Part shown: positions 24,558 through 34,866 of the stretch, piece after piece
How positions within the stretch are numbered: position 1 is the stretch's first letter
How the letters are laid out: the number at the start of each line of letters is the position of its first letter
NCBI GenBank assembly: GCA_963666535.1
Contig: OY762913.1
Span: 310,001 to 374,000, forward strand
Reading direction: 5' to 3'
Length of the DNA: 64,000 bases
Source of the DNA: G963666535 sp963666535
GTDB lineage: Bacteria > Bacillota > Clostridia > Oscillospirales > Oscillospiraceae
Notes under the pieces: generated by a model
What the model saw: the letters and a program-made list of their open reading frames with translations, nothing else
Databases searched by the model: none
What the model was told of the DNA's origin: nothing
Made by a program: the position numbers and the translations under genes

Positions 24558-25976
24558 ATGAACAATCAAGAAAAAACCATGGAAAAAATCGTCGCCCTGT
24601 GCAAAAGCCGCGGCTTTGTCTTCTCCGGCAGCGAGATTTACGGCGGCCTTGCAAACACCTGGGACTACGGTCCGTTGGGCGTAGAACTAAAAAATAACGT
24701 AAAAAAAGCATGGTGGAAAAAGTTCGTCCAGGAGAATCCCCACAACGTGGGGCTGGATTCCGCCATCTTGATGAACCCGCAGGTATGGGTGGCTTCCGGC
24801 CATGTGGCCACCTTCAACGATCCTCTTATTGACTGCAAAGTCTGCAGAATGCGCCACCGCGCCGACAAACTGGTGGAAGAGTGGAACCGCGACCAGGCCA
24901 TTACCGATGTGGTGGTAGAGGCCATGGACAACGACCAGTTGGTGGGTTATATCCGGGAGAAGGGTGTCCCCTGCCCTGGTTGCGGCAAGTGCGACTTTAC
25001 TGACATTCGTAAATTCAATCTGATGTTTAAGACCCATCAGGGCGTCACCGAGGATTCCGCCGCCGAGATCTATCTGCGGCCCGAGACAGCACAGGGCATT
25101 TTCGTTAATTTCCTAAATGTGCAGCGCACCACCCGCAAAAAGCTGCCCTTCGGCGTATGCCAGGTGGGCAAGTCCTTCCGCAATGAGATTACGCCGGGCA
25201 ACTTCACCTTCCGCACCCGCGAATTCGAGCAGATGGAACTGGAATTCTTCTGTAAACCCGGCACCGAAATGGACTGGTTCGCCTATTGGAAGAAATACTG
25301 CAAGGACTGGCTGGACTCTTTGGGCATGACGGCCCAGCACATCCGTATGCGCGACCACGAAAAGGAAGAGCTCTCCCACTATTCCAACGGCACCACCGAC
25401 TTTGAGTTTCTCTTCCCCTTTGGCTGGGGTGAGCTATGGGGCGTGGCATCCCGCACCAACTTTGACCTGACCGCCCACCAAACCACTTCGGGCAAGGATA
25501 TGACCTACTTTGACCAAGAAGCCAACGAGCACTACATCCCCTATGTGATCGAGCCCTCTCTGGGCGCGGATCGCGTGACGCTGGCCTTCCTCATTGACGC
25601 CTATGACGAAGAGGTGGTAGACGCCGAGAAGAATGACATCCGTGTGGTGCTCCATCTCCATCCCACGCTGGCTCCCATCAAGTGCGCCGTGCTGCCCCTG
25701 TCCAAGAAGCTGGGCGATAAGGCCATGGAGATTTACACTGATTTGTCCCGCGACTTTATGGTGGATTACGACGACGCCGGCTCCATTGGCAAGCGGTACC
25801 GCCGCCAGGACGAGGCGGGCACGCCCTACTGCGTGACGGTAGACTTTGCGACTGTGGGCGACGACAATGCCCCGGCCGACCATTGCGTCACCGTGCGCAA
25901 CCGTGACACCATGGAACAGGTGCGCATGCCGATTTCCGAGCTGAAGAGCTATCTCACGGAAAAGTTGGCATTCTGA
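24558..25976 (+). CDS. glyS: Glycyl-tRNA synthetase, dimeric (class II, single-chain) type
   Basis: The 472-residue protein shows the alpha2-type glycyl-tRNA synthetase features: [23 protein letters not shown] at the N-terminus, zinc-like Cys pairs (CKVC; CPGCGKC), class II motif 2 ([21 protein letters not shown]) and motif 3 ([13 protein letters not shown]), then an anticodon-binding domain (~370-465). It charges tRNA-Gly. The start at 24558 follows AAAGGA; the frame runs open upstream to 24492 without a site. The next gene starts one base after the stop, so they probably share a transcript. Confidence 0.95.
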   Translation: MNNQEKTMEKIVALCKSRGFVFSGSEIYGGLANTWDYGPLGVELKNNVKKAWWKKFVQENPHNVGLDSAILMNPQVWVASGHVATFNDPLIDCKVCRMRHRADKLVEEWNRDQAITDVVVEAMDNDQLVGYIREKGVPCPGCGKCDFTDIRKFNLMFKTHQGVTEDSAAEIYLRPETAQGIFVNFLNVQRTTRKKLPFGVCQVGKSFRNEITPGNFTFRTREFEQMELEFFCKPGTEMDWFAYWKKYCKDWLDSLGMTAQHIRMRDHEKEELSHYSNGTTDFEFLFPFGWGELWGVASRTNFDLTAHQTTSGKDMTYFDQEANEHYIPYVIEPSLGADRVTLAFLIDAYDEEVVDAEKNDIRVVLHLHPTLAPIKCAVLPLSKKLGDKAMEIYTDLSRDFMVDYDDAGSIGKRYRRQDEAGTPYCVTVDFATVGDDNAPADHCVTVRNRDTMEQVRMPISELKSYLTEKLAF

Positions 25977-25977
25977 T

Positions 25978-27798
25978 ATGCAGGCATTATCAAGCATCCT
26001 GTTGCCGGAAACGAAGAAGGAACAGCGCCGAAACGGAATCTATCAGTTTGTTATGCTCCTTCTCATTGGTGCTTGCATTGGGCTGATCTCTCTGCTTCTG
26101 GCCGCCGCTACCTTTGATCAGCCCAGCCGGGTCATGTTTTTCTCCTATTTGAAAAATCCGGTGCTGACTGCGGTTAACCTTCTGCCGCCCATCCTGCTGA
26201 TCGTGTTCTTCTATTTCGCCACCGGGCGGGCACGCATCGCCGTTCTCATCACCACCTGCGTCACCTTTGCCCTGTCCATCGCCAACTTTTATAAGATTCA
26301 GCTGCGGGATGACCCGCTCATGGCCATTGATCTGACCACGGTCACCGAGGCAAAAAACATTATTGGCAAATACCACCTAACGATGGACTGGAAGGTGATT
26401 TTTGCGGTAGGCTGCGCCGCGGCAAGCTTCTATTTTGCCAAATACCTGATGCGGGAACCGCTACGCAGCCGTCGATTGCGCGTGATGGGCGCTGCCGCTA
26501 CCGTTCTGGCCGCCGTGGTGCTGTACCCCACGGTCTACGCCAGTGATGGGGTTTATGCGGCCACGGAGAACAACGGCAACATCAATATATGGTCTGAGGT
26601 GCAGGTCTACGCCTCGCGGGGCTTTCTCTATCCGTTTCTCCACTCCGTGCAAGATATGGTGATCTCTCCGCCGGAAGACTATCAGGAATCGCAGGCAAAG
26701 GCACTTCTTGCCGCCTATGACGACGGCATGATTGCGGAGGACGCCCAGATTAACGTGATCTCCTTCATGCTGGAATCCTATACCGACTTTTCCAAGTTTG
26801 ACAGCGATATTGTGTTAAAGCAGGACTTGTATGGCCCCCTTCACCAGTTGAAGGAGGAGTGCGTGTCGGGCCGACTGGTGGACAACATTTTTGGCGGTGG
26901 CACTAAGGACACCGAGCTTTGCTATCTCACAGGATTTCCCCAGCAGCGCAGCTACCGCTCCAACGTGAATTCCTACGTCCGCTACTTGACACAGCAGGGA
27001 TACTACACCGAGGGGTTCCACCCCGGAGAAGCCTGGTTTTACAACCGACAGAACGTGGTCGGCTATTTGGGCTTTGACAACTACTATTTCCTGGACGATT
27101 TTGAGGACGCCGACCAAACCGACCGGTACTTTTTCGACAAACTGACCCAGCTGTGGCAGGACAGGGACCCCACTGTTCCCTATTTCAATTATAGTCTCTC
27201 CTATCAAAACCACGGCGCTTATGAAACCACCGGCACAGGAAAAACTTCGTACCTTGCCAAGGGAGATCTGTCCGACGAGACCTATAACATGTTCAACAAT
27301 TATTTGGCCGGTATTGCCGACACCACGGAGCAGATCGCATCCTTTGTCAACTATTTCCGCACCTGCGAGGAGCCTGTGGTCATTGTGTTTTTCGGTGACC
27401 ACCTGCCTTGGATGGGCAACAACAACCGTGGTTATCAGGAACTGGGCATTCACCTGGATCTCTCTACCCAGGAGGGATTCCTCAACTACTATTCCACGGA
27501 GTACTATATCTGGGCCAACGATGCGGCCAAAGAAATAAGCGGGTCTGCCTTCACCGGCGAGGGCGAGACCATTGGCCCGTATTACCTGATGTCGGAACTG
27601 TTTGATCTGTGCGGCTGGGACGGCCCGTCCTTTCTGCAGGCAACCCGGAGTATCCGCACTCTTCTGCCCGTGATCCACTCCGCCGGATACTTTATGGAGA
27701 ACAATGTCGTTACTGACACACTCACGCCCGAGGGGACGGCGCTGGCCACGGATTTCAACGCGCTGTATTACTACTCCCTCACGCATTTCTCCGACTGA
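25978..27798 (+). CDS. LtaS-like sulfatase-domain membrane enzyme
   Basis: The 606-residue protein has five N-terminal membrane segments (about residues 20-190) and a large extracellular alkaline-phosphatase-fold domain. FMLESYTDF matches the first metal site of LtaS, GGGTKDTELCYLTGF carries the Thr that is the nucleophile in LtaS, and FFGDHLPWMG is the conserved second metal site. Such enzymes move glycerophosphate from phosphatidylglycerol to a teichoic acid or glycan. The polymer here is unknown. It begins one base after glyS and ends 24 bp before the transketolase genes. Confidence 0.85.
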   Translation: MQALSSILLPETKKEQRRNGIYQFVMLLLIGACIGLISLLLAAATFDQPSRVMFFSYLKNPVLTAVNLLPPILLIVFFYFATGRARIAVLITTCVTFALSIANFYKIQLRDDPLMAIDLTTVTEAKNIIGKYHLTMDWKVIFAVGCAAASFYFAKYLMREPLRSRRLRVMGAAATVLAAVVLYPTVYASDGVYAATENNGNINIWSEVQVYASRGFLYPFLHSVQDMVISPPEDYQESQAKALLAAYDDGMIAEDAQINVISFMLESYTDFSKFDSDIVLKQDLYGPLHQLKEECVSGRLVDNIFGGGTKDTELCYLTGFPQQRSYRSNVNSYVRYLTQQGYYTEGFHPGEAWFYNRQNVVGYLGFDNYYFLDDFEDADQTDRYFFDKLTQLWQDRDPTVPYFNYSLSYQNHGAYETTGTGKTSYLAKGDLSDETYNMFNNYLAGIADTTEQIASFVNYFRTCEEPVVIVFFGDHLPWMGNNNRGYQELGIHLDLSTQEGFLNYYSTEYYIWANDAAKEISGSAFTGEGETIGPYYLMSELFDLCGWDGPSFLQATRSIRTLLPVIHSAGYFMENNVVTDTLTPEGTALATDFNALYYYSLTHFSD

Positions 27799-27822
27799 CT
27801 TTACTTCGAAAGGCTGGACAAT

Positions 27823-28668
27823 ATGGAAGAAACGAAGAAAAAAGAATTAGCCATGACTGCCACGCGGGCGCGGCTGCTGGGGCTGGAGGCCGTTCATCAC
27901 TGTGCTTCCGGCCATATTGGCGGTTCCCTGTCCGCCATGGACATCCTAACCGTACTCTATTTCAACACCATGAAGATTGACCCGCAAAATCCCAGAGATC
28001 AGGACCGTGACCGGTTCGTGCTGTCCAAAGGCCACTGCACCCCCGCCCTGTACTCCATCCTTGCTCTGCGGGGCTTTTTCCCCGCAGAAGATCTGAAGAT
28101 GTTCCGCTCGGTGGACGGCCATATGTCCGGTCACGCCGAGATGCATCACGTGTCCGGTGTGGACATGTCCACCGGGTCCCTCGGTCAGGGCATTTCCGTT
28201 GCCGTGGGCATGGCATTGGCGGGGAAGGTCAATCGTCAGGACTACCGCGTGTACGCGCTGATGGGCGACGGCGAGATCGAAGAAGGCCAGACTTGGGAGG
28301 CCGTTATGTCTGCCGCCAAGTATAAGCTGGATAACTTCTGCGCCATTGTGGATGTCAACGGACTGCAGATTGACGGCGCTACCGCCGATGTGATGCCCTC
28401 TGAGCCGCTGGATGAAAAGTACAAGGCCTTTGGCTGGAATGTCATCAAGGTAGATGGGCATGGCTACGGCGCACTGGCGGACGCCTTCCAGCAGGCGAAA
28501 ACCTGCAAGGGAAAGCCCACCATGGTACTGGCAAAAACGGTAAAAGGCAAGGGCGTATCCTTTATGGAGAACAACGCCGGCTGGCACGGCAAGGCACCCA
28601 ACGACGAACAGTATGAGCAGGGGCGAAGCGAGCTGGAAGCCCTGCTGGCAGAACAGGAGGGGAAGTAA
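27823..28668 (+). CDS. Transketolase, N-terminal subunit
   Basis: The 281-residue protein corresponds to the thiamine-diphosphate-binding half of transketolase: HIGGSLSAMDILTVLYF, RDRFVLSKGHCTPALYS, and the TPP motif MGDGEIEEGQTWEA...VDVNGLQIDG. Many clostridia split transketolase into two genes. With the next gene it interconverts pentose, triose, tetrose and hexose phosphates. The ATG is 24 bp behind the LtaS-like gene; the next gene starts one base after its stop. Confidence 0.93.
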   Translation: MEETKKKELAMTATRARLLGLEAVHHCASGHIGGSLSAMDILTVLYFNTMKIDPQNPRDQDRDRFVLSKGHCTPALYSILALRGFFPAEDLKMFRSVDGHMSGHAEMHHVSGVDMSTGSLGQGISVAVGMALAGKVNRQDYRVYALMGDGEIEEGQTWEAVMSAAKYKLDNFCAIVDVNGLQIDGATADVMPSEPLDEKYKAFGWNVIKVDGHGYGALADAFQQAKTCKGKPTMVLAKTVKGKGVSFMENNAGWHGKAPNDEQYEQGRSELEALLAEQEGK

Positions 28669-28669
28669 G

Positions 28670-29617
28670 ATGGGAAAATCAGTTGCAACCCGCGCCGCCT
28701 ACGGCGAGGCCCTTGTGGCCTTGGCGGAACAAGATCCCGATCTGCTGGTGCTGGACGCCGACCTCTCCTCCGCCACCAAAACCGACTTATTCGCCAAGAC
28801 CTATCCTGAACGTTTCTTTGACATGGGCATCGCGGAAGCGAATATGATGGGCGTGGCAGCGGGACTTGCCACCTGCGGCAAAAAGCCCTTTGCCAACACG
28901 TTTGCCATGTTTGCCGCCGGCCGCGCCTGGGAACAGGTGCGCAATTCCATCGCCTATCCCCGCCTGAACGTAAAGGTCATCGGCTCCCACGGCGGTCTGT
29001 CTGTGGGTGAGGACGGCGCCACCCACCAGTGCATCGAGGATTTCGCACTCATGCGCGCCATTCCTGGGATGCTGGTGCTCTGCCCCTGCGATGCCAACGA
29101 GATGACCCTTGCCACCCAGGCGCTTCTGAACTACAACGGGCCTGCCTATATGCGGCTGGGCCGTCTTGCGGTGGACACCGTGACCGACCTTATCCCCAGT
29201 TATCATTTTGAGTTGGGCAAGGGCGCCACCCTGCGGGAGGGCAGAGATGTGACCATCGTGGCCAATGGCATGATGGTACAGATGGCAATCAAGGCCGCCG
29301 AACTGCTGACTGCGGAGGGAATTTCCGCCCGGATCATCGATATGCATACCATCAAACCGCTGGATGGCAGTCTCTTGCTCAAAGCCGCAAAAGAGACCGG
29401 CTGCATCGTCACCACCGAGGAGCACAATGTGCTGGGTGGCCTTGGGGGCGCGGTGGCTGAGTTCATCGGAGAAAACTGTCCCGTTCCCGTTGTCCGCCAC
29501 GGCGTGATGGACGAGTTTGGCCGTTCCGGCAAGGCGGAAAAGGTATTGGAAGCCTACGATCTTACCCCGGACGCTATCGTAAAGGCCGCCAGAACAGCCA
29601 TGGCAAAAAAGAAATAA
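28670..29617 (+). CDS. Transketolase, C-terminal subunit
   Basis: The 315-residue protein carries the pyrimidine-binding domain (FFDMGIAEANMMGVAAGLATCGKKPF) and the C-terminal domain (IIDMHTIKPLD, EEHNVLGGLGGAVAE), so it completes the transketolase with the upstream subunit. I chose the ATG at 28670, directly after the previous stop and behind AGGAGGGGAAG; a frame from 28613 would run inside that gene. A strong terminator follows. Confidence 0.93.
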   Translation: MGKSVATRAAYGEALVALAEQDPDLLVLDADLSSATKTDLFAKTYPERFFDMGIAEANMMGVAAGLATCGKKPFANTFAMFAAGRAWEQVRNSIAYPRLNVKVIGSHGGLSVGEDGATHQCIEDFALMRAIPGMLVLCPCDANEMTLATQALLNYNGPAYMRLGRLAVDTVTDLIPSYHFELGKGATLREGRDVTIVANGMMVQMAIKAAELLTAEGISARIIDMHTIKPLDGSLLLKAAKETGCIVTTEEHNVLGGLGGAVAEFIGENCPVPVVRHGVMDEFGRSGKAEKVLEAYDLTPDAIVKAARTAMAKKK

Positions 29618-29696
29618 TTTTTTCTACCTAGAGAGGAAAAAAGCCGTTTGTACCGCGTATGAACGACACCTTCCATTCCTTGAGCGGCAATAAAAG

Positions 29697-29727
29697 CCGG
29701 GTCCGCAAATTGCGGACCCGGTTTTTT
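29697..29727 (+). terminator. Terminator after the transketolase genes
   Basis: CCGGGTCCGCA pairs perfectly with TGCGGACCCGG and is followed by T6. It sits between converging genes. Confidence 0.92.
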
Positions 29728-29743
29728 GATTCCTATGCTTTTC

Positions 29744-30268
29744 TCAGTCCCAGGAAGCGGTGACCATGTCGGCACAGTCGTCCTTGAAAATGGCCAGGAA
29801 GGACAAAACGGTGTCCCACACCAAGCATGCCGAGAACACATACATGGCGATGGATTCCATATAAAAGAAAGGATACAGCGGAATGTACAAAACGTCGGTC
29901 ACGGTTCCCTTTGCCATGGATACCGCCGCTTGAGTGAAAGCGGCATAGCCGACCGTAGCTGCGATGTAAACGGACAGGCAGCCCATAAGCGTAAAGATAA
30001 CAAATTTCAGCACCCGGGGGAAATGCGTGATCAGAAGCGTCATGTTAATATGGGTCTTATTGGTCTGGGCGTAGGCAAAGGATGCGAACACCGTGCACAT
30101 CAGCAGCCGCTGGGTAATCTCATACGCGCCCACAATGGGGGAGCCCAGCAGCTTGGTCAGCAGAACATCCAGCACATTGAGCAGCATGATGGCAATACAA
30201 CCCGCATAGCTGACAACACTCATTACGCCCGTTACCCGGGCAAACGCATGGTCAATTTTTTTAATCAT
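29744..30268 (-). CDS. TRAP transporter small permease (DctQ)
   Basis: The 174-residue protein has four membrane segments and the DctQ pattern, with a first segment VMSVVSYAGCIAIMLLNVLDVL and ...GAYEITQRLLMCTVFASFAYAQTNKTHINM. It forms the membrane complex with the large permease 14 bp upstream in the same operon (dctP-dctM-dctQ order on the minus strand). TRAP systems import organic acids or similar solutes using the Na+ gradient. Confidence 0.9.
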   Translation of the reverse strand: MIKKIDHAFARVTGVMSVVSYAGCIAIMLLNVLDVLLTKLLGSPIVGAYEITQRLLMCTVFASFAYAQTNKTHINMTLLITHFPRVLKFVIFTLMGCLSVYIAATVGYAAFTQAAVSMAKGTVTDVLYIPLYPFFYMESIAMYVFSACLVWDTVLSFLAIFKDDCADMVTASWD

Positions 30269-30282
30269 TTCAATCAGCCCCC

Positions 30283-31587
30283 TTAACCCACAACAAAGCT
30301 TGGCAGGAACAGCGCGATCTGTGGGAATATGGTAACCAGCACGACGGCCACGACGATGGTCACCATGAAGGGCAGAATTCCCTTATAAATGGTGGCCAGC
30401 GGGACATCCTTGGCGACTCCCGAGATAATAAAGCAGTTCAAACCAACCGGAGGCGAGATTGCGCCCATTTCCATAACCATCACGATATAGATGCCAAACC
30501 AGATGGGATCGAAGCCCAGATTCGTGACAATAGGCAGGAAAATCGGCACGGTAAGCATGATCATCGGCAGTTCGTCCATAATCATGCCCAGGAAGATGTA
30601 TACCAGTGTCATCAGTACCAGAACGAAGTACCGCGACACGTCCATGCCGCCGATGTAGTTTGCAAGGTTCATAGGTAGCTGGGTGATGGTTAAAAATCCA
30701 CAGAACACCTGGGCGCCAATGATAATCAGAAACGTCATGGCAAAGGTTGTCACCGAGGTTTTCATGGCCACAAAGAAGGTCTTTTTCGTCAGATTGCGGT
30801 TAACCGCCATCAGAATAAGGCCTAAAAATGCACCGATGGCCGCGGACTGGTTGACGGAAAACAGGCCGGCAAACATGCCCCCCAATACCACGCCGAACAG
30901 AACGACCACGCCCACCAGCCCCTTCAGGGATTTGAACCGCTCAATCCAAGAGCATTTGGTCGGGGGCGGAGCCAGCTTGGGGTTGCGCTTGACCAGAAAG
31001 ACGATGGTCAGGATGCAAAGCGCGGCCATTAGCAGTCCGGGGAATACGCCGGCGGCAAACAGCTTGCCGATGGACGCTTCCGCCATAATACCATAGATAA
31101 TCATGGGAGTGCTGGGCGGGATCAGGATGCCCAGCGTTCCGCCCATGGCCACGGAACCGGTGGAGAGCTTATCATCATAGCCATATTTCCGCATTTCCGG
31201 CAGCGCAATGGTGCCCATGGTGGCGGCGGTGGCGGCGCAGGAACCGCAGATAGCGCCAAAGCCGGCGCAAGCGGCCACGGTGCCGCAGGCCAGCGAACCG
31301 GGAAGGCGGGAGAGCCACTTATTCGCGCAGTCATATAAGCTTCCGGACAATCCCGCATGAAACGCGAAGTTGCCCATCATGATAAAGAGCGGAACAACGA
31401 TCAGGGAATAGGTGCTGGCCTGCGTGGAGGGAACCGTACGCAGCAACGCAACGGCGGCGGTGGGCGTGACGACGATGGAATACCCCACAAAACCCACTAA
31501 CATCAGCGCGAGGCCGATGTTCATGCCCATAAAGATCAACACCAAGAAAACCACGATACCAATGGCCGCAACAGTCATAGGCGACAT
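30283..31587 (-). CDS. TRAP transporter large permease (DctM)
   Basis: The 434-residue protein has about 12 membrane segments and the DctM signatures: FLVLIFMGMNIGLALML, VPLFIMMGNFAFHAGLSGSLY, GTLGILIPPSTPMIIYGIMAEASIGKLFAAG and, late, GAISPPVGLNCFIISGV. It is the ion-coupled transport subunit. The start at 31587 (MSPMTV) gives the normal length; AAAGGA lies 12 bases upstream, a little far. A hairpin separates it from dctP. Confidence 0.9.
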   Translation of the reverse strand: MSPMTVAAIGIVVFLVLIFMGMNIGLALMLVGFVGYSIVVTPTAAVALLRTVPSTQASTYSLIVVPLFIMMGNFAFHAGLSGSLYDCANKWLSRLPGSLACGTVAACAGFGAICGSCAATAATMGTIALPEMRKYGYDDKLSTGSVAMGGTLGILIPPSTPMIIYGIMAEASIGKLFAAGVFPGLLMAALCILTIVFLVKRNPKLAPPPTKCSWIERFKSLKGLVGVVVLFGVVLGGMFAGLFSVNQSAAIGAFLGLILMAVNRNLTKKTFFVAMKTSVTTFAMTFLIIIGAQVFCGFLTITQLPMNLANYIGGMDVSRYFVLVLMTLVYIFLGMIMDELPMIMLTVPIFLPIVTNLGFDPIWFGIYIVMVMEMGAISPPVGLNCFIISGVAKDVPLATIYKGILPFMVTIVVAVVLVTIFPQIALFLPSFVVG

Positions 31588-31647
31588 AGGAACAATCAAT
31601 CCTTTCTCTGTAACAGGAACATCTGCTATCAACTTGCATCTCACAAA

Positions 31648-31681
31648 ATAGTCCCGGCCGGGAAGGCCCAGCCGGGACTAT
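31648..31681 (-). terminator. Partial terminator between dctP and dctM
   Basis: ATAGTCCCGGC pairs with GCCGGGACTAT (11 bp, 12-nt loop) and on the minus strand is followed by TTTTG. Inside a TRAP operon such a hairpin usually lets the binding protein be made in excess over the permeases; that is inference. Confidence 0.7.
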
Positions 31682-31704
31682 CGCACTAGAACAAAGCGCC
31701 GGTC

Positions 31705-32775
31705 TTATTTACCGTACTGGACGGCCAGATCTTTTGCCTGCGCCAGGAAATCAGCGCCGCCGTCGATCCCCTTGGCCCAAGTTTCAGCATACGCGTCAGC
31801 AGCGGTCTGCATGTCAATAATGCCACTGGCGTCCAGCTGAACAAACTCGCCTCCGGCAGCCGTGATGGTATCACGCGCTGCGGCAACCGCGGTTTCAAAC
31901 GCCTCGGCAGCGTTCAGAGATGCAGCCTTGCCGGACAGGCCCATGATCGCTTCCTGATACTCAGCGGGCAGAGAGGCGAACTTGTCTGTGTTCATGACCA
32001 AGGCGAAGGGGCCGTCATACATGGGATAATCGGTGTAATATTTCGTGACCTCCTGCAGGGAGAAGTTCGTGATCCCAGAGGGTTCGAAGATGTAGCCGGA
32101 AATATTGTTTTTCTCCATGGCCTGATACACATCGCCAGGAGCCATGGTGATGGGGTTTGCGCCCCAGGCCGTCAGCACGTCGGTGATGGCGCCGGCCGGG
32201 CAGCGCATGGTGCGGCCGGACAGGTCAGCCTGAGAAGTGATGGGTTTATCGCCGGAGCAAAGGATCATACCGGGGTTTCCGTAAAGCATCAGCAATTGAT
32301 AGGTGCTCCACTCGGCCTGCATGGCATCAGAGCTGTCATACAAGTCCCAGAGCACGTTGGTGGAAATAACAGGATCACCGAAGCCCTGCATGGGAAGGGT
32401 AATCACGTCGGACAGGGGATACTGTCCGGAATAGTATCCGGTGTAAATCCAGCCGATGTCGGCTCCGCCGGACTCAACCATATCGCCTACGTCGGCGGCA
32501 GCAGCCAGCGTGGAACTGCCATAAATGGTGATCAGCACGTGGTTGTCGGTTGCGGCAGCCACATCGTCACACCATGCCTGCATATAGACAGCCTGAGGAG
32601 TGGTAACAGGGTCATGCATGGATAGAGACAACTCATAAACAGTATCATCTGCGGGAGTGGCGCTGTCGGTCTCAGCCGGGGTGGCCGCCCCGCTGTTGCC
32701 GCAGCCGGTCAGGCACAGTGCGAATACCATCGTCGTAGCCATAACCAAAGCCAGTGTTCGAGAATGCTTTCTCAT
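31705..32775 (-). CDS. TRAP transporter substrate-binding lipoprotein (DctP)
   Basis: The 356-residue protein has a lipoprotein signal (MRKHSRTLALVM... with lipobox LTGCG) and the DctP fold: ITIYGSSTLAAAADVGDMVESGGADIGWI, and the substrate-gating segment LSGRTMRCPAGAITDVLTAWGANPITM, where an Arg normally binds the ligand carboxylate. It delivers the solute to DctQM. Substrate unknown. It has a strong SigA promoter with an operator-like palindrome. Confidence 0.92.
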   Translation of the reverse strand: MRKHSRTLALVMATTMVFALCLTGCGNSGAATPAETDSATPADDTVYELSLSMHDPVTTPQAVYMQAWCDDVAAATDNHVLITIYGSSTLAAAADVGDMVESGGADIGWIYTGYYSGQYPLSDVITLPMQGFGDPVISTNVLWDLYDSSDAMQAEWSTYQLLMLYGNPGMILCSGDKPITSQADLSGRTMRCPAGAITDVLTAWGANPITMAPGDVYQAMEKNNISGYIFEPSGITNFSLQEVTKYYTDYPMYDGPFALVMNTDKFASLPAEYQEAIMGLSGKAASLNAAEAFETAVAAARDTITAAGGEFVQLDASGIIDMQTAADAYAETWAKGIDGGADFLAQAKDLAVQYGK

Positions 32776-32831
32776 CGTTGATCTTCTCCTTTTTTCCCCT
32801 AAATTTTAAACTGATTGCACATATTCAATTA

Positions 32832-32878
32832 TCGAATCAATTCGACATTAGTATAATCGTACGAATCCTCTCTGTCAA
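32832..32878 (-). promoter_or_regulatory. Promoter and operator of the TRAP operon
   Basis: On the minus strand TTGACA (32873-32878) and TATACT (32850-32855) are 17 bp apart. At the expected transcription start lies the palindrome TCGAATCAATTCGA (32832-32845), a 6-2-6 inverted repeat that looks like a repressor site. Confidence 0.8.
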
Positions 32879-32950
32879 GAAATTCTTGTCAAAAACCCTT
32901 TGTATGCAACATTTTATTCAGTCAATAGAAATTATCTATCACAGAACAAA

Positions 32951-32986
32951 AACGCTCTTTTCGCCCAGGTGGGCGAAAAGAGCGTT
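32951..32986 (-). terminator. Terminator of lepA
   Basis: A perfect 16-bp stem (AACGCTCTTTTCGCCC with its complement, 4-nt loop) is followed on the minus strand by TTTTTG. Confidence 0.92.
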
Positions 32987-33057
32987 AAATAAATCGCGCC
33001 TTGGAAAACAGGGCAGGGCAATCTTGCTGGGAAAGCGTCTGGCATCAAAGGGCAGAT

Positions 33058-34866
33058 TTACTCCTCGTCCAGTTTAAGCACGGCCATAAATGCCTCGGTT
33101 GGCACTTGCACCGACCCCAGCTTCCGCATCTTCTTTTTGCCTTCTTTTTGCTTCTCCAGCAGCTTTTTTTTGCGGGTAATATCACCGCCGTAGCATTTGG
33201 CCAAAACGTCTTTGCGGAGCGCCTTTATGGTCTCCCGGGCGATAACCTTGCCACCGATGGCCGCCTGAATCGGGACCTCAAACATTTGCCGGGGGATGTT
33301 CTCCTTGAGTTTTTCACAAATCCTGCGGGCGCGGGGATAGGCCTTTTCCCTGTGGACAATAAAGGACAGCGCATCCACCTGGTCGCCGTTGAGGAGCAGA
33401 TCGACTTTCACCAGATCGCTGGGGCGGGAATCCACCATCTCATAGTCCAGGGAAGCATAGCCCCGGGTCTTCGCCTTCAGAGCATCGAAAAAGTCATAGA
33501 CAATCTCGTTGAGGGGCATGTGATAGTGCAGCTCGACCAGATTGGTGTCCAGATACTGCATATCCTTGTACTCGCCGCGGCGCTCCTGGCACATGGGCAT
33601 AATGTTTCCCACATAGTCTGGCGGAGTGATGATGGATACCTTGACATAAGGCTCCCGGGCCTCGGCGATCAGGGAAGGGTCGGGATACTCGTGAGGATTG
33701 TCCACCCGGAGCACCGTGCCGTCGTTCTTGGTGAGTTCGTAAATGACCGAAGGCAGGGTGGTGACCAGATCCAGATCGAACTCCCGCTCCAGCCGCTCCT
33801 GAATAATTTCCATGTGGAGCATACCCAAAAAGCCGCAGCGGAAACCGAAGCCCAAGGCCACCGAGGATTCCGGTTCGAAGGAGAGGGACGCATCGTTGAG
33901 CTGAAGCTTTTCCAGCGCGTCCCGCAGATCCGGGTACTTGGAGCCATCCTCGGTATAAATGCCGCAGAACACCATGGGCTGTGCCGGGCGGTAGCCGGGC
34001 AGCGACTGGGCGGCGGGATGCTCTGTTCCCGTCACGGTGTCGCCCACGCGGGTGTCCTTCACGTTTTTGATGGAAGCGGTGAAATAGCCCACTTCGCCGG
34101 CGAAAAGGGCCTGACACGGCTCCAAACCCAGCGGCAGCAAATAGCCGCACTCCAGCACCTGGTATTCCGCACCGGAGGCCATCAGCCTCACATTCATGCC
34201 CTTCTCCAGTGTGCCTTCCATCACCCGCAGATACACCAGAACGCCGCGATAGCTGTCATACTGACTGTCAAAGATCAGTGCCTTCAGCGGTGCCTTGGCG
34301 TCGCCGGTGGGCGACGGGATTCCCGCCACAATCGCTTCCAGCACGGCGTCAATGTTAATCCCCAGTTTGGCGGAGATCTCAGGGGCATCAGCGGCGGGCA
34401 GACCGATGATACTTTCCACCTCTTCCTTCGCCTTGGCGGGGTCGGCGGCGGGCAAATCAATCTTATTAAACACGGGCAGGATCTCCAGATCATGCTCCAT
34501 GGCGAGATAAGTATTCGCCAGCGTCTGGGCTTCCACCCCCTGGGTGGCATCCACGACCAAAACCGCACCTTCACAGGCGGCCAAAGAACGGGAGACCTCG
34601 TAATTAAAGTCCACATGACCCGGGGTATCGATGAGATTGAGCTCGTATATCTCTCCGTCCTGTGCCTTGTAGCGCAGCTTCACGGCGCGGGCCTTGATTG
34701 TAATGCCACGCTCCCGCTCCAAATCCATATTGTCCAGAAGCTGGCTGGACATCTCCCGCTGGGAGACGGCGTCGCATTTTTCCAATAGGCGGTCGGCCAG
34801 CGTGGATTTGCCGTGGTCAATATGAGCAATGATGGAGAAGTTACGAATTTTGGATTGGTCTGTCAT
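33058..34866 (-). CDS. lepA: Elongation factor 4 (LepA)
   Basis: The 602-residue GTPase starts [22 protein letters not shown] (G1 AHIDHGKS), with the switch motifs [15 protein letters not shown] and NKIDLPAAD. The EF-G-like domains and the LepA-specific C-terminal domain follow ([23 protein letters not shown] is the standard end). It binds ribosomes and helps translation under stress. The start at 34866 is fixed by homology and by GGGAGGG upstream. Its start codon overlaps the stop of an unusual leader ORF by ATGA. Confidence 0.97.
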   Translation of the reverse strand: MTDQSKIRNFSIIAHIDHGKSTLADRLLEKCDAVSQREMSSQLLDNMDLERERGITIKARAVKLRYKAQDGEIYELNLIDTPGHVDFNYEVSRSLAACEGAVLVVDATQGVEAQTLANTYLAMEHDLEILPVFNKIDLPAADPAKAKEEVESIIGLPAADAPEISAKLGINIDAVLEAIVAGIPSPTGDAKAPLKALIFDSQYDSYRGVLVYLRVMEGTLEKGMNVRLMASGAEYQVLECGYLLPLGLEPCQALFAGEVGYFTASIKNVKDTRVGDTVTGTEHPAAQSLPGYRPAQPMVFCGIYTEDGSKYPDLRDALEKLQLNDASLSFEPESSVALGFGFRCGFLGMLHMEIIQERLEREFDLDLVTTLPSVIYELTKNDGTVLRVDNPHEYPDPSLIAEAREPYVKVSIITPPDYVGNIMPMCQERRGEYKDMQYLDTNLVELHYHMPLNEIVYDFFDALKAKTRGYASLDYEMVDSRPSDLVKVDLLLNGDQVDALSFIVHREKAYPRARRICEKLKENIPRQMFEVPIQAAIGGKVIARETIKALRKDVLAKCYGGDITRKKKLLEKQKEGKKKMRKLGSVQVPTEAFMAVLKLDEE

